DNA of 64,000 nt from Clostridia bacterium UC5.1-1E11 (GTDB lineage Bacteria; Bacillota; Clostridia; Oscillospirales; Acutalibacteraceae). Positions 47,099-56,808 of the stretch are shown here, piece after piece. The stretch covers positions 62,001-126,000 of the forward strand of contig BCAA01000004.1 in the NCBI GenBank assembly GCA_001305115.1. Direction: 5' to 3'. Numbering within the stretch: the stretch's first letter is position 1; each line of letters begins with the position of its first letter. The notes below the pieces were generated by a model that did not search any database, had not been told where the DNA came from, and saw nothing but the letters and a program-made list of their open reading frames with translations. A program made the translations under genes and the position numbers.

Positions 47099-47910
47099 TT
47101 AATCCTTAAAGTATTTTTTTGTTTTTATATACAGTTGGTTTATAATTTGCAATTTACTCACTCTTTTCCATGATAATGCATCAATATAATAGATTTTATA
47201 TAGAATTTCATATGTCTTTTCCTAAAATAACAATATGGAAAGAAAGACCAGACAAATATAATTTTTTCTTGTTATTTTTAATACATATCGTATATATTAT
47301 GTAGAAATATGCAAATTGAAAAGAGATGTTTTTCTAAAAAAACTGAAAAGACATGGTTATTTGTAGGAGTTAGAACAAACGATATAGATGGGAATAATTG
47401 CTATTATGCATTTTTATGACGAAGAACTTGCAAGAGTAGAATCAACTATGGGATAAAATAGAGAGAAATATGCATACAGATTGGCATTCTTTCTGTGATT
47501 ATTCCCGTATTTTCTGTTAAGGACGTTGGATAAAAAGAGGAAAAATGAAAAAAAAGATTGGAACTTGCATTATGTATATGAATTTGTTATAATAAATAAC
47601 ATTGATAGGGCACGTCCATGGGTGGAGGTGTCCTATTCATCGTTATATAGCAACAAATCCTATTGAATTATGGAAATTTGTGTGCTACAATAATAAAATA
47701 TTAATATTTTATTCCATTTTTCGACAGATTTTCTGTAGAAAATGTGGAGCGCGACCGGTTGTTTTGGTGTAGAGTACTGAATCGTCGGTTTTGTTTGGGA
47801 GAGCAGACGGAAATTGGACGATTTCCGCAAAATGTGTTTTTTACATTTTGCACATCGGACGAAATGCAAAACGAAGGCAGCAAAACTTTTAGACTAAGGA
47901 GTGGCAGGCA
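47099..47910 (+). other. AT-rich gap and opp leader with two promoters
   Basis: No gene is seen in these 812 bp. Two good promoters occur. The first is TTGCAT (47565-47570), 17 bp, TATAAT (47588-47593). The second is TTGAAT (47663-47668), 17 bp, TACAAT (47686-47691). The transcribed leader holds foldbacks GGAAAT/ATTTCC near 47809-47826 and GCAAAATGT/ACATTTTGC near 47827-47851, without T tracts. Confidence 0.7.
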
Positions 47911-48828
47911 TTGGCAAAGTACGTATGTAAGCGTCTCGGTTACGCAATTTTGACTATCTTTTTAATCTCTGTCATCACATTTACACTGATGAACCTGATC
48001 CCCGGTGGACCATTTTTGAGTGAAAAAGCGGTAACCCCCGCGACCCAGGCCGCTTTGGAAGAGAAATATGGCCTGAATGTCTCGAAGCCCGAACAGTATA
48101 TCAATTATATGAGCGGGCTTTTGCAGGGCGATCTCGGCGTATCTCTGAAACAAAAGGGAAGAACGGCAAACGACATTATCTTCTCAACCTTCCCAGTCTC
48201 TGCCCGTCTGGGTGGCATTTCCATTTTGGTGGCACTAGTAGTCGGCGTGAGCCTCGGCTCCGTTGCTGCGATGTGCAGAGGAAAGTGGGGTGATCAGCTG
48301 ATTATGGTCGTTTCCACGCTGGGGATTGCGGTGCCAAGCTTTGTTGTGGCGACCACGCTTATGAAAGTTTTTGGTGTAGAACTAAAATGGCTGCCTACCA
48401 TGGGGTTATCAACCCCCATCCACTATATTCTCCCAGTATTTACTCTTGCCTTCTATCCAATGGCTTATATTACGCGTCTGATGCGCTCCAGTATGTTGGA
48501 TGCCTTGAATCAGGATTATATTCGTACAGCCCGTGCGAAAGGCGTAAGCAAGTTCAAAATGCTTTTTAAACACGCACTGCGTAATGCAATTATTCCGATT
48601 ATCACTTATGCCGGCCCATTGTTGGCGTTTACGGTTTCCGGAAGCTTTGTTGTAGAAAAGATTTACAACATTCCCGGTCTCGGCCGTGAGTTTATCAACT
48701 GTATCACCGGGCGTGACTATCCCATGGTGATGAGCACCACCATTTTCTTGGCGACATTGCTTGTTTTGATGAATGTGGTTGTGGATATCCTCTATAAGAT
48801 AGTGGACCCACGAATCAAACTGAAATAA
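47911..48828 (+). CDS. oppB: Oligopeptide ABC transporter permease OppB
   Basis: This 305-residue permease has the OppB N-terminus YVCKRLGYAILTIFLISVITF, the loop NLIPGGPF, and about six membrane helices. The coupling motif is LNQDYIRTARAKGVSKFKMLFKHALRNA. The only start matching the family is TTG at 47911, with AAGGAG upstream (9 bases). First gene of oppBCDFA, which imports peptides with ATP hydrolysis. Confidence 0.96.
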   Translation: MAKYVCKRLGYAILTIFLISVITFTLMNLIPGGPFLSEKAVTPATQAALEEKYGLNVSKPEQYINYMSGLLQGDLGVSLKQKGRTANDIIFSTFPVSARLGGISILVALVVGVSLGSVAAMCRGKWGDQLIMVVSTLGIAVPSFVVATTLMKVFGVELKWLPTMGLSTPIHYILPVFTLAFYPMAYITRLMRSSMLDALNQDYIRTARAKGVSKFKMLFKHALRNAIIPIITYAGPLLAFTVSGSFVVEKIYNIPGLGREFINCITGRDYPMVMSTTIFLATLLVLMNVVVDILYKIVDPRIKLK

Positions 48829-48846
48829 GAAGGGAGAGACGTTCCA

Positions 48847-49905
48847 ATGGAGGATATTAAGCTGAAAAAGAACCCGTTAAGTCTCCAGCTTGACCCGGAC
48901 GATTTTCTCCCGGCGAGCGACGAAGAAAAGAGACAATTGGATGTTATGCGCGAGAGCACAACCTTTTGGAGGGATGCGCTGAAGCGTTTTAGCAAAAATA
49001 AAGTGGCAATGGTGGCGGCCGTGGTCATTCTATTGGTCGTTATCTGTGCGTTTATTGTGCCAAACTTTTATCCATATGAATACGATCAGCAAATTCGCGG
49101 CAGCGAAAACCTGTGGCCCATGGAGTATTCCGAAGAGGAACAGGCGTTGATCGCCTCTGGCGAAAGCGTATTCCCCCACATCTTTGGTACAGACAAGCTT
49201 GGCCGCGACTTGGGGATTCGCGTATTGACAGGCGCCAGAGTTTCGCTTTTGGTCGGCTTGGTGGCAAGCGCTCTGGTCTTGCTGATCGGTTCCATCTATG
49301 GCTCGGTTGCAGGCTATTTCGGTGGAAAAGTGGACTTGATTATGATGCGTATCGTTGACATCATCTACTCGGTCCCAGATATTTTGATTATCATTCTATT
49401 GCAGGTTACTTTAAAAGCCCCACTACAGACATTATTCGACAGCAGTCCCGTTTTTGATGGACTTAACCGTGTGGGCGTCGGTTTAATTAGTATTTTTATC
49501 ACGTTTAGTTTGCTGTACTGGGTAAGTATGGCCCGTATCGTTCGTGGCCAGGTGATGACCTTAAAGGAGCAGGAGTTCGTCACGGCGGCAAAAGCGTTGG
49601 GGGCTTCGAATGGCAGAATCATCCGTAAACATCTGCTCCCGAACTGCATTGGTACCTTGATTGTAACGGCTACACTGCAAATTCCTTCTGCGATTTTTAC
49701 AGAAGCCTTCTTGAGCTTCCTGGGACTCGGCGTTGCGGCTCCTATGGCAAGTCTTGGTTCCCTTGCATCGGATGCGATCAACAGTATCAATTCGTATCCA
49801 TACCGATTGTTTATTCCGGCCGCTGCCATCAGTATTATTATTTTGGCATTTAACCTGTTTGGCGATGGCCTGCGCGACGCATTCGACCCGAAGCTGAAGA
49901 AATAG
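48847..49905 (+). CDS. oppC: Oligopeptide ABC transporter permease OppC
   Basis: This 352-residue second permease has a soluble N-terminus (about 1-45) typical of OppC, followed by KNKVAMVAAVVILLVVICAF, FGTDKLGRDLGIRVLTGARVS and the coupling motif KEQEFVTAAKALGASNGRII. It forms the membrane channel with OppB. The gene follows oppB by 18 bases with GAAGGGAG upstream. Confidence 0.96.
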   Translation: MEDIKLKKNPLSLQLDPDDFLPASDEEKRQLDVMRESTTFWRDALKRFSKNKVAMVAAVVILLVVICAFIVPNFYPYEYDQQIRGSENLWPMEYSEEEQALIASGESVFPHIFGTDKLGRDLGIRVLTGARVSLLVGLVASALVLLIGSIYGSVAGYFGGKVDLIMMRIVDIIYSVPDILIIILLQVTLKAPLQTLFDSSPVFDGLNRVGVGLISIFITFSLLYWVSMARIVRGQVMTLKEQEFVTAAKALGASNGRIIRKHLLPNCIGTLIVTATLQIPSAIFTEAFLSFLGLGVAAPMASLGSLASDAINSINSYPYRLFIPAAAISIIILAFNLFGDGLRDAFDPKLKK

Positions 49906-49916
49906 GAGATTTTAAG

Positions 49917-50939
49917 ATGAATACAGATACCTTACTCAATATAGAAGATCTCCATGTTTCCTTTTTCACCCCCGCTGGCGAGGTAAAAGCCGTTACAAGC
50001 GTAACCTATAGCATGAAGCACGGCGAGGTGCTTGGAATCGTTGGAGAATCCGGAAGCGGAAAAAGCGTTTCTGCCTATTCCTTGATGGGAATTATCGCGG
50101 AACCGGGCAAGATCGTGGGGGGAACCATTGCATTCAATGGTCACGACCATGTGGAAAAAATGACGGAAAAGGAATTCCGTAAGATGCGCGGAAGCGAAAT
50201 CAGCATCATTTTCCAGGACCCGATGACCTCGTTGAACCCTGTGTATACCATTGGAAACCAACTGATGGAGATGCTTCGTCTTCATACAACAAAAACCAAA
50301 AAGGAATGCTGGGACCGCGCGGTGGAATTGCTGGGCTTAGTCGGTATGAACGAACCGGAAAAGCGTATGAAGCAGTATCCGCATGAGTTTTCCGGCGGCA
50401 TGCGTCAGAGGGTGATGATCGCAATGGCGCTTGCCTGCGAGCCAAAGTTATTGATTGCGGACGAGCCGACAACTGCTTTGGATGTGACCATTCAGGCGCA
50501 GATTTTGGACCTAATGGTTGAACTTAAGAAGAAAATCAATATGTCCGTCATTATCATTACCCATGATTTGGGCGTCGTTTCAGATGTCTGTGACCGCATT
50601 GCGGTCATGTATGCCGGTAAAATTGTTGAGATCGGATCAACGGACGATATTTTTTATCATCCGAAGCATTGTTACACGCTTGGCCTGCTCAAGTCCATTC
50701 CAAAGATCAATGAGGACGAACATGAGCGTTTGGTGCCGATTGAAGGCACACCGGTTGACTTGCTCAATCCTCCGGCGGGATGTCCCTTTGCATCGCGCTG
50801 TGATAAGTGCATGAAGATCTGTCTGCGAGAGATGCCCCCTTATACAGAGATTTCGGAGGGCCATGTCAGTGCCTGCTGGTTGATTCAGAAGGAGCAGATG
50901 GAAAAAGCAAAAGCCGAAGGGGGAAAGAGCAATGAGTGA
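49917..50939 (+). CDS. oppD: Oligopeptide ABC transporter ATPase OppD
   Basis: This 340-residue ATPase has Walker [15 protein letters not shown]-loop [17 protein letters not shown], signature [15 protein letters not shown], Walker [17 protein letters not shown] and switch His in [14 protein letters not shown]. The C-terminal peptide-family extension includes [18 protein letters not shown], a Cys cluster known to hold a 4Fe-4S centre in some homologues. It overlaps oppF by eight bases. Confidence 0.97.
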   Translation: MNTDTLLNIEDLHVSFFTPAGEVKAVTSVTYSMKHGEVLGIVGESGSGKSVSAYSLMGIIAEPGKIVGGTIAFNGHDHVEKMTEKEFRKMRGSEISIIFQDPMTSLNPVYTIGNQLMEMLRLHTTKTKKECWDRAVELLGLVGMNEPEKRMKQYPHEFSGGMRQRVMIAMALACEPKLLIADEPTTALDVTIQAQILDLMVELKKKINMSVIIITHDLGVVSDVCDRIAVMYAGKIVEIGSTDDIFYHPKHCYTLGLLKSIPKINEDEHERLVPIEGTPVDLLNPPAGCPFASRCDKCMKICLREMPPYTEISEGHVSACWLIQKEQMEKAKAEGGKSNE

Positions 50940-51900
50940 AAAGCTATTGGAGGTACAGCACCTCCAGCAGTATTTTCCCGTTAAGGGCAAGTTGTTCCAC
51001 AAAACCTACGTGCAGGCGGTGGACGATGTCAATTTCCACATCAATAAAGGGGAAACCTTTGGCTTGGTAGGAGAATCTGGCTGTGGGAAAACGACGACGG
51101 GCCGCACTATTTTACGCTTGTATGAGCCAACGGATGGAAAAATCATTTATAAAGGTGAGGACATCACTCACGTGGATTTTGCCCCATACCGCAAGAAGAT
51201 GCAGATTGTTTTTCAGGACCCGTATGCTTCCTTGGATGCGCGTATGACGGTTGGCGATATTGTCGGCGAACCGATCGATATTCACAAGCTCGCCAATAGC
51301 AAACAGGAACGCCATGATATGATTTTGGCGTTGCTAGAGCGGGTTGGCCTCAACTCTGAGCATGCCAACCGCTATCCACATGAATTTTCTGGTGGACAGA
51401 GGCAGCGAATCGGCATTGCGCGCGCACTGGCTGTCAACCCGGAGTTTATTGTCTGCGACGAGCCGATTTCTGCACTGGACGTTTCTATTCAGGCGCAGGT
51501 TGTCAATATGTTTGAGGATTTGCAGCAGGAATTGGGATTAACTTATCTGTTTATCGCCCATGACCTTGCAATTGTCAAGCATATCAGCAATCGCATTGGC
51601 GTGATGTATCTTGGAAAGCTGGTCGAGCTTGCGGAGAGTGCAGAGCTTTATAAGAATCCGATTCATCCCTATACGCGCTCGCTGCTTTCTGCAATTCCGA
51701 TTCCGGACCCAAAGGCCAGCCGTGCAAAGAAGCGCATTGTTTTGGAGGGCGATGTTCCCAGTCCGGTCAATCCGCCGTCCGGCTGCCGTTTCCGCACCCG
51801 CTGTCCTTATGCGACAGAGCGTTGTGCAGCAGAAGTTCCTGAATTTAAAGATTACGGCGGCGGACATTATGCAGCGTGTCATAGAATTGGTGAGGTTTGA
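50932..51900 (+). CDS. oppF: Oligopeptide ABC transporter ATPase OppF
   Basis: This 322-residue ATPase pairs with OppD. The N-terminus [16 protein letters not shown] is typical of OppF. It has Walker [15 protein letters not shown]-loop [20 protein letters not shown], signature [15 protein letters not shown], Walker [16 protein letters not shown] and the C-terminal [26 protein letters not shown] is 12 bases upstream within oppD. Confidence 0.97.
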   Translation: MSEKLLEVQHLQQYFPVKGKLFHKTYVQAVDDVNFHINKGETFGLVGESGCGKTTTGRTILRLYEPTDGKIIYKGEDITHVDFAPYRKKMQIVFQDPYASLDARMTVGDIVGEPIDIHKLANSKQERHDMILALLERVGLNSEHANRYPHEFSGGQRQRIGIARALAVNPEFIVCDEPISALDVSIQAQVVNMFEDLQQELGLTYLFIAHDLAIVKHISNRIGVMYLGKLVELAESAELYKNPIHPYTRSLLSAIPIPDPKASRAKKRIVLEGDVPSPVNPPSGCRFRTRCPYATERCAAEVPEFKDYGGGHYAACHRIGEV

Positions 51901-52010
51901 TAAAATACCGATCGGTTTTTTTAAGAATTCCAGTAGTTCTTGGTCTTTTAATTCGCATTTTAGCGGATTAAAATAGATTTATCCAATTTTAAAACTGGAG
52001 GGATTTATTA

Positions 52011-53663
52011 ATGAAGAAGATACTTGCAACCATCCTGGCAGTAGCCATGCTGGCTACAACCTTCGTTGGCTGCGGCAGCGGGGGGGACACGGGGTCTACT
52101 CCGGATGCAAACCAGCCCGAAGGCAGTACAAGCGCTCCTGAAATTTCGGTCTGTATCGGTCCAGAACCGGAGACCTTGGACCCGGCGCTCAACAAGTCGG
52201 TGGACGGCGCTTGCTATGCAATCCATGCATTCGAAGGCATCTATAAGTTTGATGAAAACGGCAATACCATCCCCGGACAGGCGGAGAAGGTCGAAGTCAG
52301 CGATGACGGCCTGACTTGGGACATCACTCTGCGCGACGACATCAAGTGGTCCGACGGCGAACCTGTCACAGTTGATGACTTTATTTATTCCTGGCAGCGC
52401 GCAGCTTCTCCGGAAACTGCTTCCGACTATGCAAACCTGTTTGACGTGATCGAAGGCGGTGCCGATGTTTATCAGGGCAATGCCGATCCGTCCACATTGG
52501 GCGTCACAAAGGTTGACGACACACACATGACGGTCAAACTGGCTGCTCCTTGCCCGTATTTTGACAAGCTCCTGGCGTTCCCGGTTTACTATCCGGTTCG
52601 CAAGGATGTGGTCGATGGCAACGATGGTTGGACCCAGGATGCTTCCACATTCATTGGCAATGGCCCGATGATGCTGACCAATTGGAGCCACAAAGAAAGC
52701 ATCACATATGTAAAGAACCCGTATTACTATGATGCGGATAAAGTCACCGATAGCACCCTGAAGTTCGTTCTGTTGGAGGACGACAATGCAAAGATGGCCG
52801 CTTACGACAATGGCGAGCTTGACTATGTGTTCCAGCTGCCGATCGACGAGCTCGATGCTCTGAAGGAGCGCGAGGACTTTGGTACCATCAATGAAATTGG
52901 TACTTATTATCTCGCATTCCAGACCGAGAAAGAACCCTTCAACGATCCGAGAGTCAGAAAGGCTTTGACCTTGGCGATCGACCGTAACTACATTGTCGAG
53001 ACCGTTTCGAAGCAGGGCGAAGTTCCGGCAGGCGCGATCGTTGCTGCAAAGGTTACCGAAGGAGATTCCACTTTCCGTGAGGTTGGCGGCGATTATTTCT
53101 CCGTGAAGCCTGAAGACTATGAGAAGAATGTTGAGGAAGCAAAGCAGTTGCTGGCAGAGGCAGGTTATCCGAATGGCGAAGGCTTCCCGACCTTTGAGTA
53201 TACCACCAACACAGCAACCCTGCACTTGGGTGTTGCAGAGGCCCTTCAGAACATGTGGAAAGAAGAGCTTGGCATCGAGTGCAAGATTGCACAGCAGGAA
53301 TGGAACGTATTCCTTGCAACCCGTCCGGCAGGCACCTTTGAGGTCGCTCGCGATGGCTGGATTGCAGACTACGACGATCCGCTGACCTTCCTTGAGATCT
53401 TCAAGAGCGACAATGGCAACAACGACTGCCATTGGAAGAACGCTGAGTTCGATGCTTTGATCGATCAGGCAAAGGCTGAGTCCGATTCTGAGAAGCGCTT
53501 CGAAATCCTGCATCAGGCAGAGGATCTCTGGGCAGAAGAGATGCCCGGTGCACCGCTCTACTACTATGCAGACACCTACATGAAGAAGCCGAACCTGGAA
53601 GGCTATTGGGATTCCCCGTTGGGCTACAAGTTCTTTATGTATTGCACCAAGACTGCGGAATAA
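52011..53663 (+). CDS. oppA: Oligopeptide-binding lipoprotein OppA
   Basis: This 550-residue lipoprotein of solute-binding family 5 has signal peptide MKKILATILAVAMLATTFVG with lipid-anchored Cys21. Family motifs are GPEPETLDPALNKSVDG, WSDGEPVTVDDFIYSWQRA and PYYYDADKVTDSTLKFV. It captures peptides for OppBCDF. ACTGGAGGG precedes the ATG, and the 110-base gap after oppF may host a minor promoter. A terminator follows at 53691. It is intact, unlike the orphan paralogue's lack of partners at 27.3 kb. Confidence 0.96.
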   Translation: MKKILATILAVAMLATTFVGCGSGGDTGSTPDANQPEGSTSAPEISVCIGPEPETLDPALNKSVDGACYAIHAFEGIYKFDENGNTIPGQAEKVEVSDDGLTWDITLRDDIKWSDGEPVTVDDFIYSWQRAASPETASDYANLFDVIEGGADVYQGNADPSTLGVTKVDDTHMTVKLAAPCPYFDKLLAFPVYYPVRKDVVDGNDGWTQDASTFIGNGPMMLTNWSHKESITYVKNPYYYDADKVTDSTLKFVLLEDDNAKMAAYDNGELDYVFQLPIDELDALKEREDFGTINEIGTYYLAFQTEKEPFNDPRVRKALTLAIDRNYIVETVSKQGEVPAGAIVAAKVTEGDSTFREVGGDYFSVKPEDYEKNVEEAKQLLAEAGYPNGEGFPTFEYTTNTATLHLGVAEALQNMWKEELGIECKIAQQEWNVFLATRPAGTFEVARDGWIADYDDPLTFLEIFKSDNGNNDCHWKNAEFDALIDQAKAESDSEKRFEILHQAEDLWAEEMPGAPLYYYADTYMKKPNLEGYWDSPLGYKFFMYCTKTAE

Positions 53664-53690
53664 GGCTATTTTCCGCCTGAAAAGACCAAC

Positions 53691-53723
53691 AAAAGAGCGT
53701 CTCGCGTAGCGGGGCGCTCTTTT
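53691..53723 (+). terminator. Terminator of the opp operon
   Basis: AAAAGAGCG (53691-53699) pairs with CGCTCTTTT (53715-53723), with T residues in the distal arm. Confidence 0.85.
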
Positions 53724-53746
53724 ACTTGGCGCCGAATAGGCATGAT

Positions 53747-53985
53747 AAAAGGCGGCGTCCCAAAACCACGAATTTTTCGATTCATAGGGATAAGATGGAA
53801 TAAGTTTCGCAAATTGAATAGAGGATAAAAAGAGACATCGTTTGCAGATTTCTGGAAGGATGAAGTCACGACTCACCCTTCCGAAGGGTGACAGAAAGGG
53901 GAGGCCTCTTTCTGTCTGGAAAAAACCTGAGGTTCTAAAAAACGAGAGAGAGTTTTCAGTCGTTTCATGCCTTTTGGGACACCTC
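53747..53985 (+). repeat. Dispersed two-hairpin repeat, copy C (with ~105-bp insertion)
   Basis: The left part (53747-53790; GGCGTCCCAAAACCACGAAT, CGATTCATAGGGA) and the right part (about 53898-53985; GCCTCTTTCTGTCTGGAAAA, GGTTCTAAAAAA, CATGCCTTTTGGGACACC) match copies A and B in order. About 105 bp interrupt the loop of the first hairpin. The insertion itself contains CACCCTT/AAGGGTG. The following 54000-54376 gap shows no gene. Confidence 0.8.
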
Positions 53986-54376
53986 CATGAAAGAATATTG
54001 AGTAAAAAATAGGTTCCAGCGTTAGCTGAAACCTAAAGAAAAGCAGCGCGTTTTAGAGTAATAAAAGATATAGCCCCTGATAAGGAGCTTGCAGTGAAAA
54101 AATGGGATTGAATAATGGTTTAATGCCCTCTTCAGAGGACTACCACAAGAGATAAACTTTATAGATCCTGTTCAAGCTATCCATTCAACGGGTGGTTTTG
54201 ATTTATCCTTTGATGGATTCTGCGCGTGCCAACATTGGAAGAAAAATCTAAAAGGCTTTCTTGCAAGAAAATACAGAAATGTTGCAATTTTACCCGCAAT
54301 ATTTTATAAGAGAGCTGGACGAATTGGGTAAATGGCCAATTCTCGTACAAAAGCACGAATCCTATCTATTTTGATA

Positions 54377-54405
54377 TTGCAAAAGGCAGACCTGCGTAGT
54401 ATAAT
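54377..54405 (+). promoter_or_regulatory. Promoter of the liv operon
   Basis: TTGCAA (54377-54382), 17 bp, TATAAT (54400-54405). It gives a leader of about 200 nt before livJ. Confidence 0.8.
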
Positions 54406-54411
54406 CACAAT

Positions 54412-54611
54412 AATGAACTGTATGTGAACGGATCGAACACAGCGCCGCGTGACCTCTTTCACGCCGAATAGGGTTGATCACCCGCAGCCAAGTCCTGCGC
54501 GGTACGCAATCGCGTACGCTGAAATCCTTTTCGGTAAGGCCACCCGGCTGTTTTCATATTCGCGGGTTTTGATGCGAGGGGTTTGATCCAAATTTGAAAT
54601 GGGGGTTCAGA
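54412..54611 (+). ncRNA. Structured 5' leader of the liv operon, class not recognised
   Basis: This GC-rich leader lies between AT-rich DNA and livJ. It holds successive foldbacks: GCGTG/CACGC (54447-54464), GGGT/ACCC (54471-54483), GTACGC/GCGTAC (54502-54517) and CCTT/AAGG (54526-54539). CCGCG and CGCGG (near 54445 and 54498) could close the first two into a three-way junction. It lacks T-box, SAM, lysine, cobalamin or c-di-nucleotide consensus strings that I know. No terminator is obvious, so any control would be by other means. Confidence 0.45.
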
Positions 54612-55792
54612 ATGATGAAAAAGCGTTTTTTGGCAATGGTTTTGGCGGCAGCATGTTGATGACTGCAATGGTCGGTTGCGGCGGAGATAATGCGGCGCAG
54701 AACGATGGAAACACCGGCAACGGTGCAACAGGAGATACGATTAAGATCGGTGGTTTGGCACCTCTGACAGGCGATGTTTCTGTCTATGGTGTGGCAGTTG
54801 ACAATGGAATTAAGTTGGCAGTTGAGGAGATCAATGCAGACGGCGGTATACTCGGCAAACAGATCGACTACATTGTATACGATGAAAAGGGCGATGCAAC
54901 AGAGGCGGTCAATGCCTACAATAAGTTGGTACAGAGCGACAAGGTTGTGGCGGTGATCGGCGACGTTACTTCTAAGCCGACTTTGGCGGTTGCACAGCAG
55001 GCTGCAAAGGATAAGATTCCGATGATTACAGCCACCGGTACAGCAGAAAATATCACCGAGACTGGCGATAACATTTTCCGCGCTTGTTTTATTGACCCGT
55101 TCCAGGGGGAATTGATGGCTTCTTATGCTTCCAAGAAGCTTGAAAAGAAGACTGCGGCAATCATTTATAACATTTCTGACGACTATTCTAAGGGCCTGTA
55201 TGAGGCGTTTGAAGCAGCTTCGAAGGATCTCGGCATCGAAGTGGTTCAGGTTGAAGGCTATGGCAAGGGAACAGTCGACTTTAAGGCACAGTTGACCAAC
55301 ATCAAAAGCAAGAATCCGGATGTTATTTTCCTGCCGGTCTATTATCAGGATGTGGCATTGATTGCGGTTCAGGCCAAGGAGTTGGGGATTGAAGCTCAGT
55401 TCTTGGGTGCTGACGGCTGGGATGGTGTAACTGGCCAGGTGGACGCCAGCAATATGGATGCGGTGAATGGCGCATATTTCTGTAGCCAGTATTCGGCTCA
55501 GAGCGACGACCCGAATATGCAGGCCTTCTTGGAGAAGTACAAAGAAACTTATGGGATGGATGCAAGCCAGTTTTCGGTCTTGGGATATGATGCGATGAAG
55601 ATGCTCGCTCAGGCGATCACTGAGGCAGGCTCTACGGATTCTGCAGCAGTTACGGAAGCATTGGCAGGAATCGATTTTACCGGTCTGACCGGCCATATGA
55701 CCTTTGACGAAAACCGCAATCCGGTCAAGAGTGCGGCGATTACGCAGATCGAAAATGGCGAATACCAGTTTATCGAATTCTACGAGAAATAA
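54612..55792 (+). CDS. livJ: Branched-chain amino acid-binding lipoprotein LivJ (one apparent frameshift)
   Basis: This periplasmic-binding-fold lipoprotein captures Leu, Ile or Val (or related amino acids) for LivHMGF. From ATG 54612 the frame reads MMKKRFLAMVLAA, then breaks near 54650. One extra G restores MLMTAMVGCGGDN, completing the signal peptide and lipobox Cys. Repaired length is 393 residues. Mature motifs are IKIGGLAPLTGDVSVYGVAV, VVAVIGDVTSKPTLAVA and VDASNMDAVNGAYF. GGGGGTT lies upstream. A shorter open frame from 54599 gives a wrong signal peptide. Confidence 0.93.
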
Positions 55793-55840
55793 TTATTCGA
55801 CGAGTTTATACAATTTGTAAAACAGAATGTCATGAAATGG

Positions 55841-55870
55841 GAAAGAGGGCGATTGCGGTCACCCTCTTTC
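55841..55870 (+). terminator. Hairpin between livJ and livH
   Basis: GAAAGAGGG (55841-55849) pairs with CCCTCTTTC (55862-55870). There is no T tract, so it probably trims or stabilises livJ mRNA, allowing partial read-through. Confidence 0.6.
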
Positions 55871-55915
55871 CGGTTATTCCAAATAAACCAGAAATAAATT
55901 GAGGGAGGGGCAGCC

Positions 55916-56796
55916 ATGGATATTTTGGCACAGGTGCTCAATGGTTTGGGTATCGGCAGCATTTATGCCCTAGTCGCACTAGGATACAGTATGGTATATG
56001 GCATTGTCCAGCTTATCAACTTTGCACACGGCGACATCATCATGGTGGGCGCATATGTTACATATGTCGGCCTGGTGATGGCAGGGGTACCGCTTTGGGC
56101 CGCGGTTTTAATTTCCATTTTATTCTGCGGGCTGGCTGGCGTGCTGATTGAAAAATTGGCATATAGCCGGTTGTTGAAGATGGGGCCCCGCGAATTTCTC
56201 TGTTGATTACGGCGATTGGCGTCAGCATCTTCTTGCAGAATCTTTCGCAATTGCTGTTTTCTTCCAGTGCGAAGTCTATGCCAGCAATGTTCCCAAACAC
56301 GATGTTGGAACTGGGAACCTTACAAATCAGCTCGAATACCCTACTGAATATCGGTACTTCTGTAGTGATGATGATTGCCCTGCAACTTTTGGTGAATAAG
56401 ACCAAGATGGGCAAGGCGATGCGCGCGACCAGCGAAGATGCAGGCGCGGCAAAATTGATGGGAATTAACACGAATTCCACCATTGCAATTACGTTTGGGG
56501 TGGGGTCTGCGTTGGCAGCAGTAGGTGCTGTGCTTTACTGCAATACATTTCATCAGATTACACCGTATATGGGCGGCATGTTAGGCTTGAAGGCGTTTGT
56601 TGCCGCTGTTCTAGGGGGAATTGGCAGCATTCCGGGCGCGATGCTTGGCGGCTATATCCTCGGTGTTGCAGAGAGCTTGACAACGGCTGCGGGCGGCTCA
56701 CAGATTACAGATGCCGTCGTATTCGGTATTTTGATTTTGGTCCTGCTGATTAAGCCAGCGGGCCTTCTCGGAAAAAATGTCCGAGAAAAAGTGTAA
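55916..56796 (+). CDS. livH: Branched-chain amino acid ABC permease LivH (one apparent frameshift)
   Basis: This inner-membrane permease starts DILAQVLNGLGIGSIYALVA and includes GYSMVYGIVQLINFAHGDI, a LivH hallmark. The frame breaks near 56187, where GGGG needs one more G to give KMGAPRISLLITAIGVSIFL. Repaired length is 293 residues, the family norm. The second half has TSEDAGAAKLMGINTNSTI and FKAFVAAVLGGIGSIPGAM-like GLKAFVAAVLGGIGSIPGA. GGGAGGGG precedes the ATG. Confidence 0.93.
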
Positions 56797-56808
56797 GGAG
56801 GCGGCATC

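Noticed and set aside
54412-54611. T-box, SAM, lysine, cobalamin or c-di-AMP riboswitch in the liv leader
   Set aside because: Key conserved strings of each class were looked for and not found.
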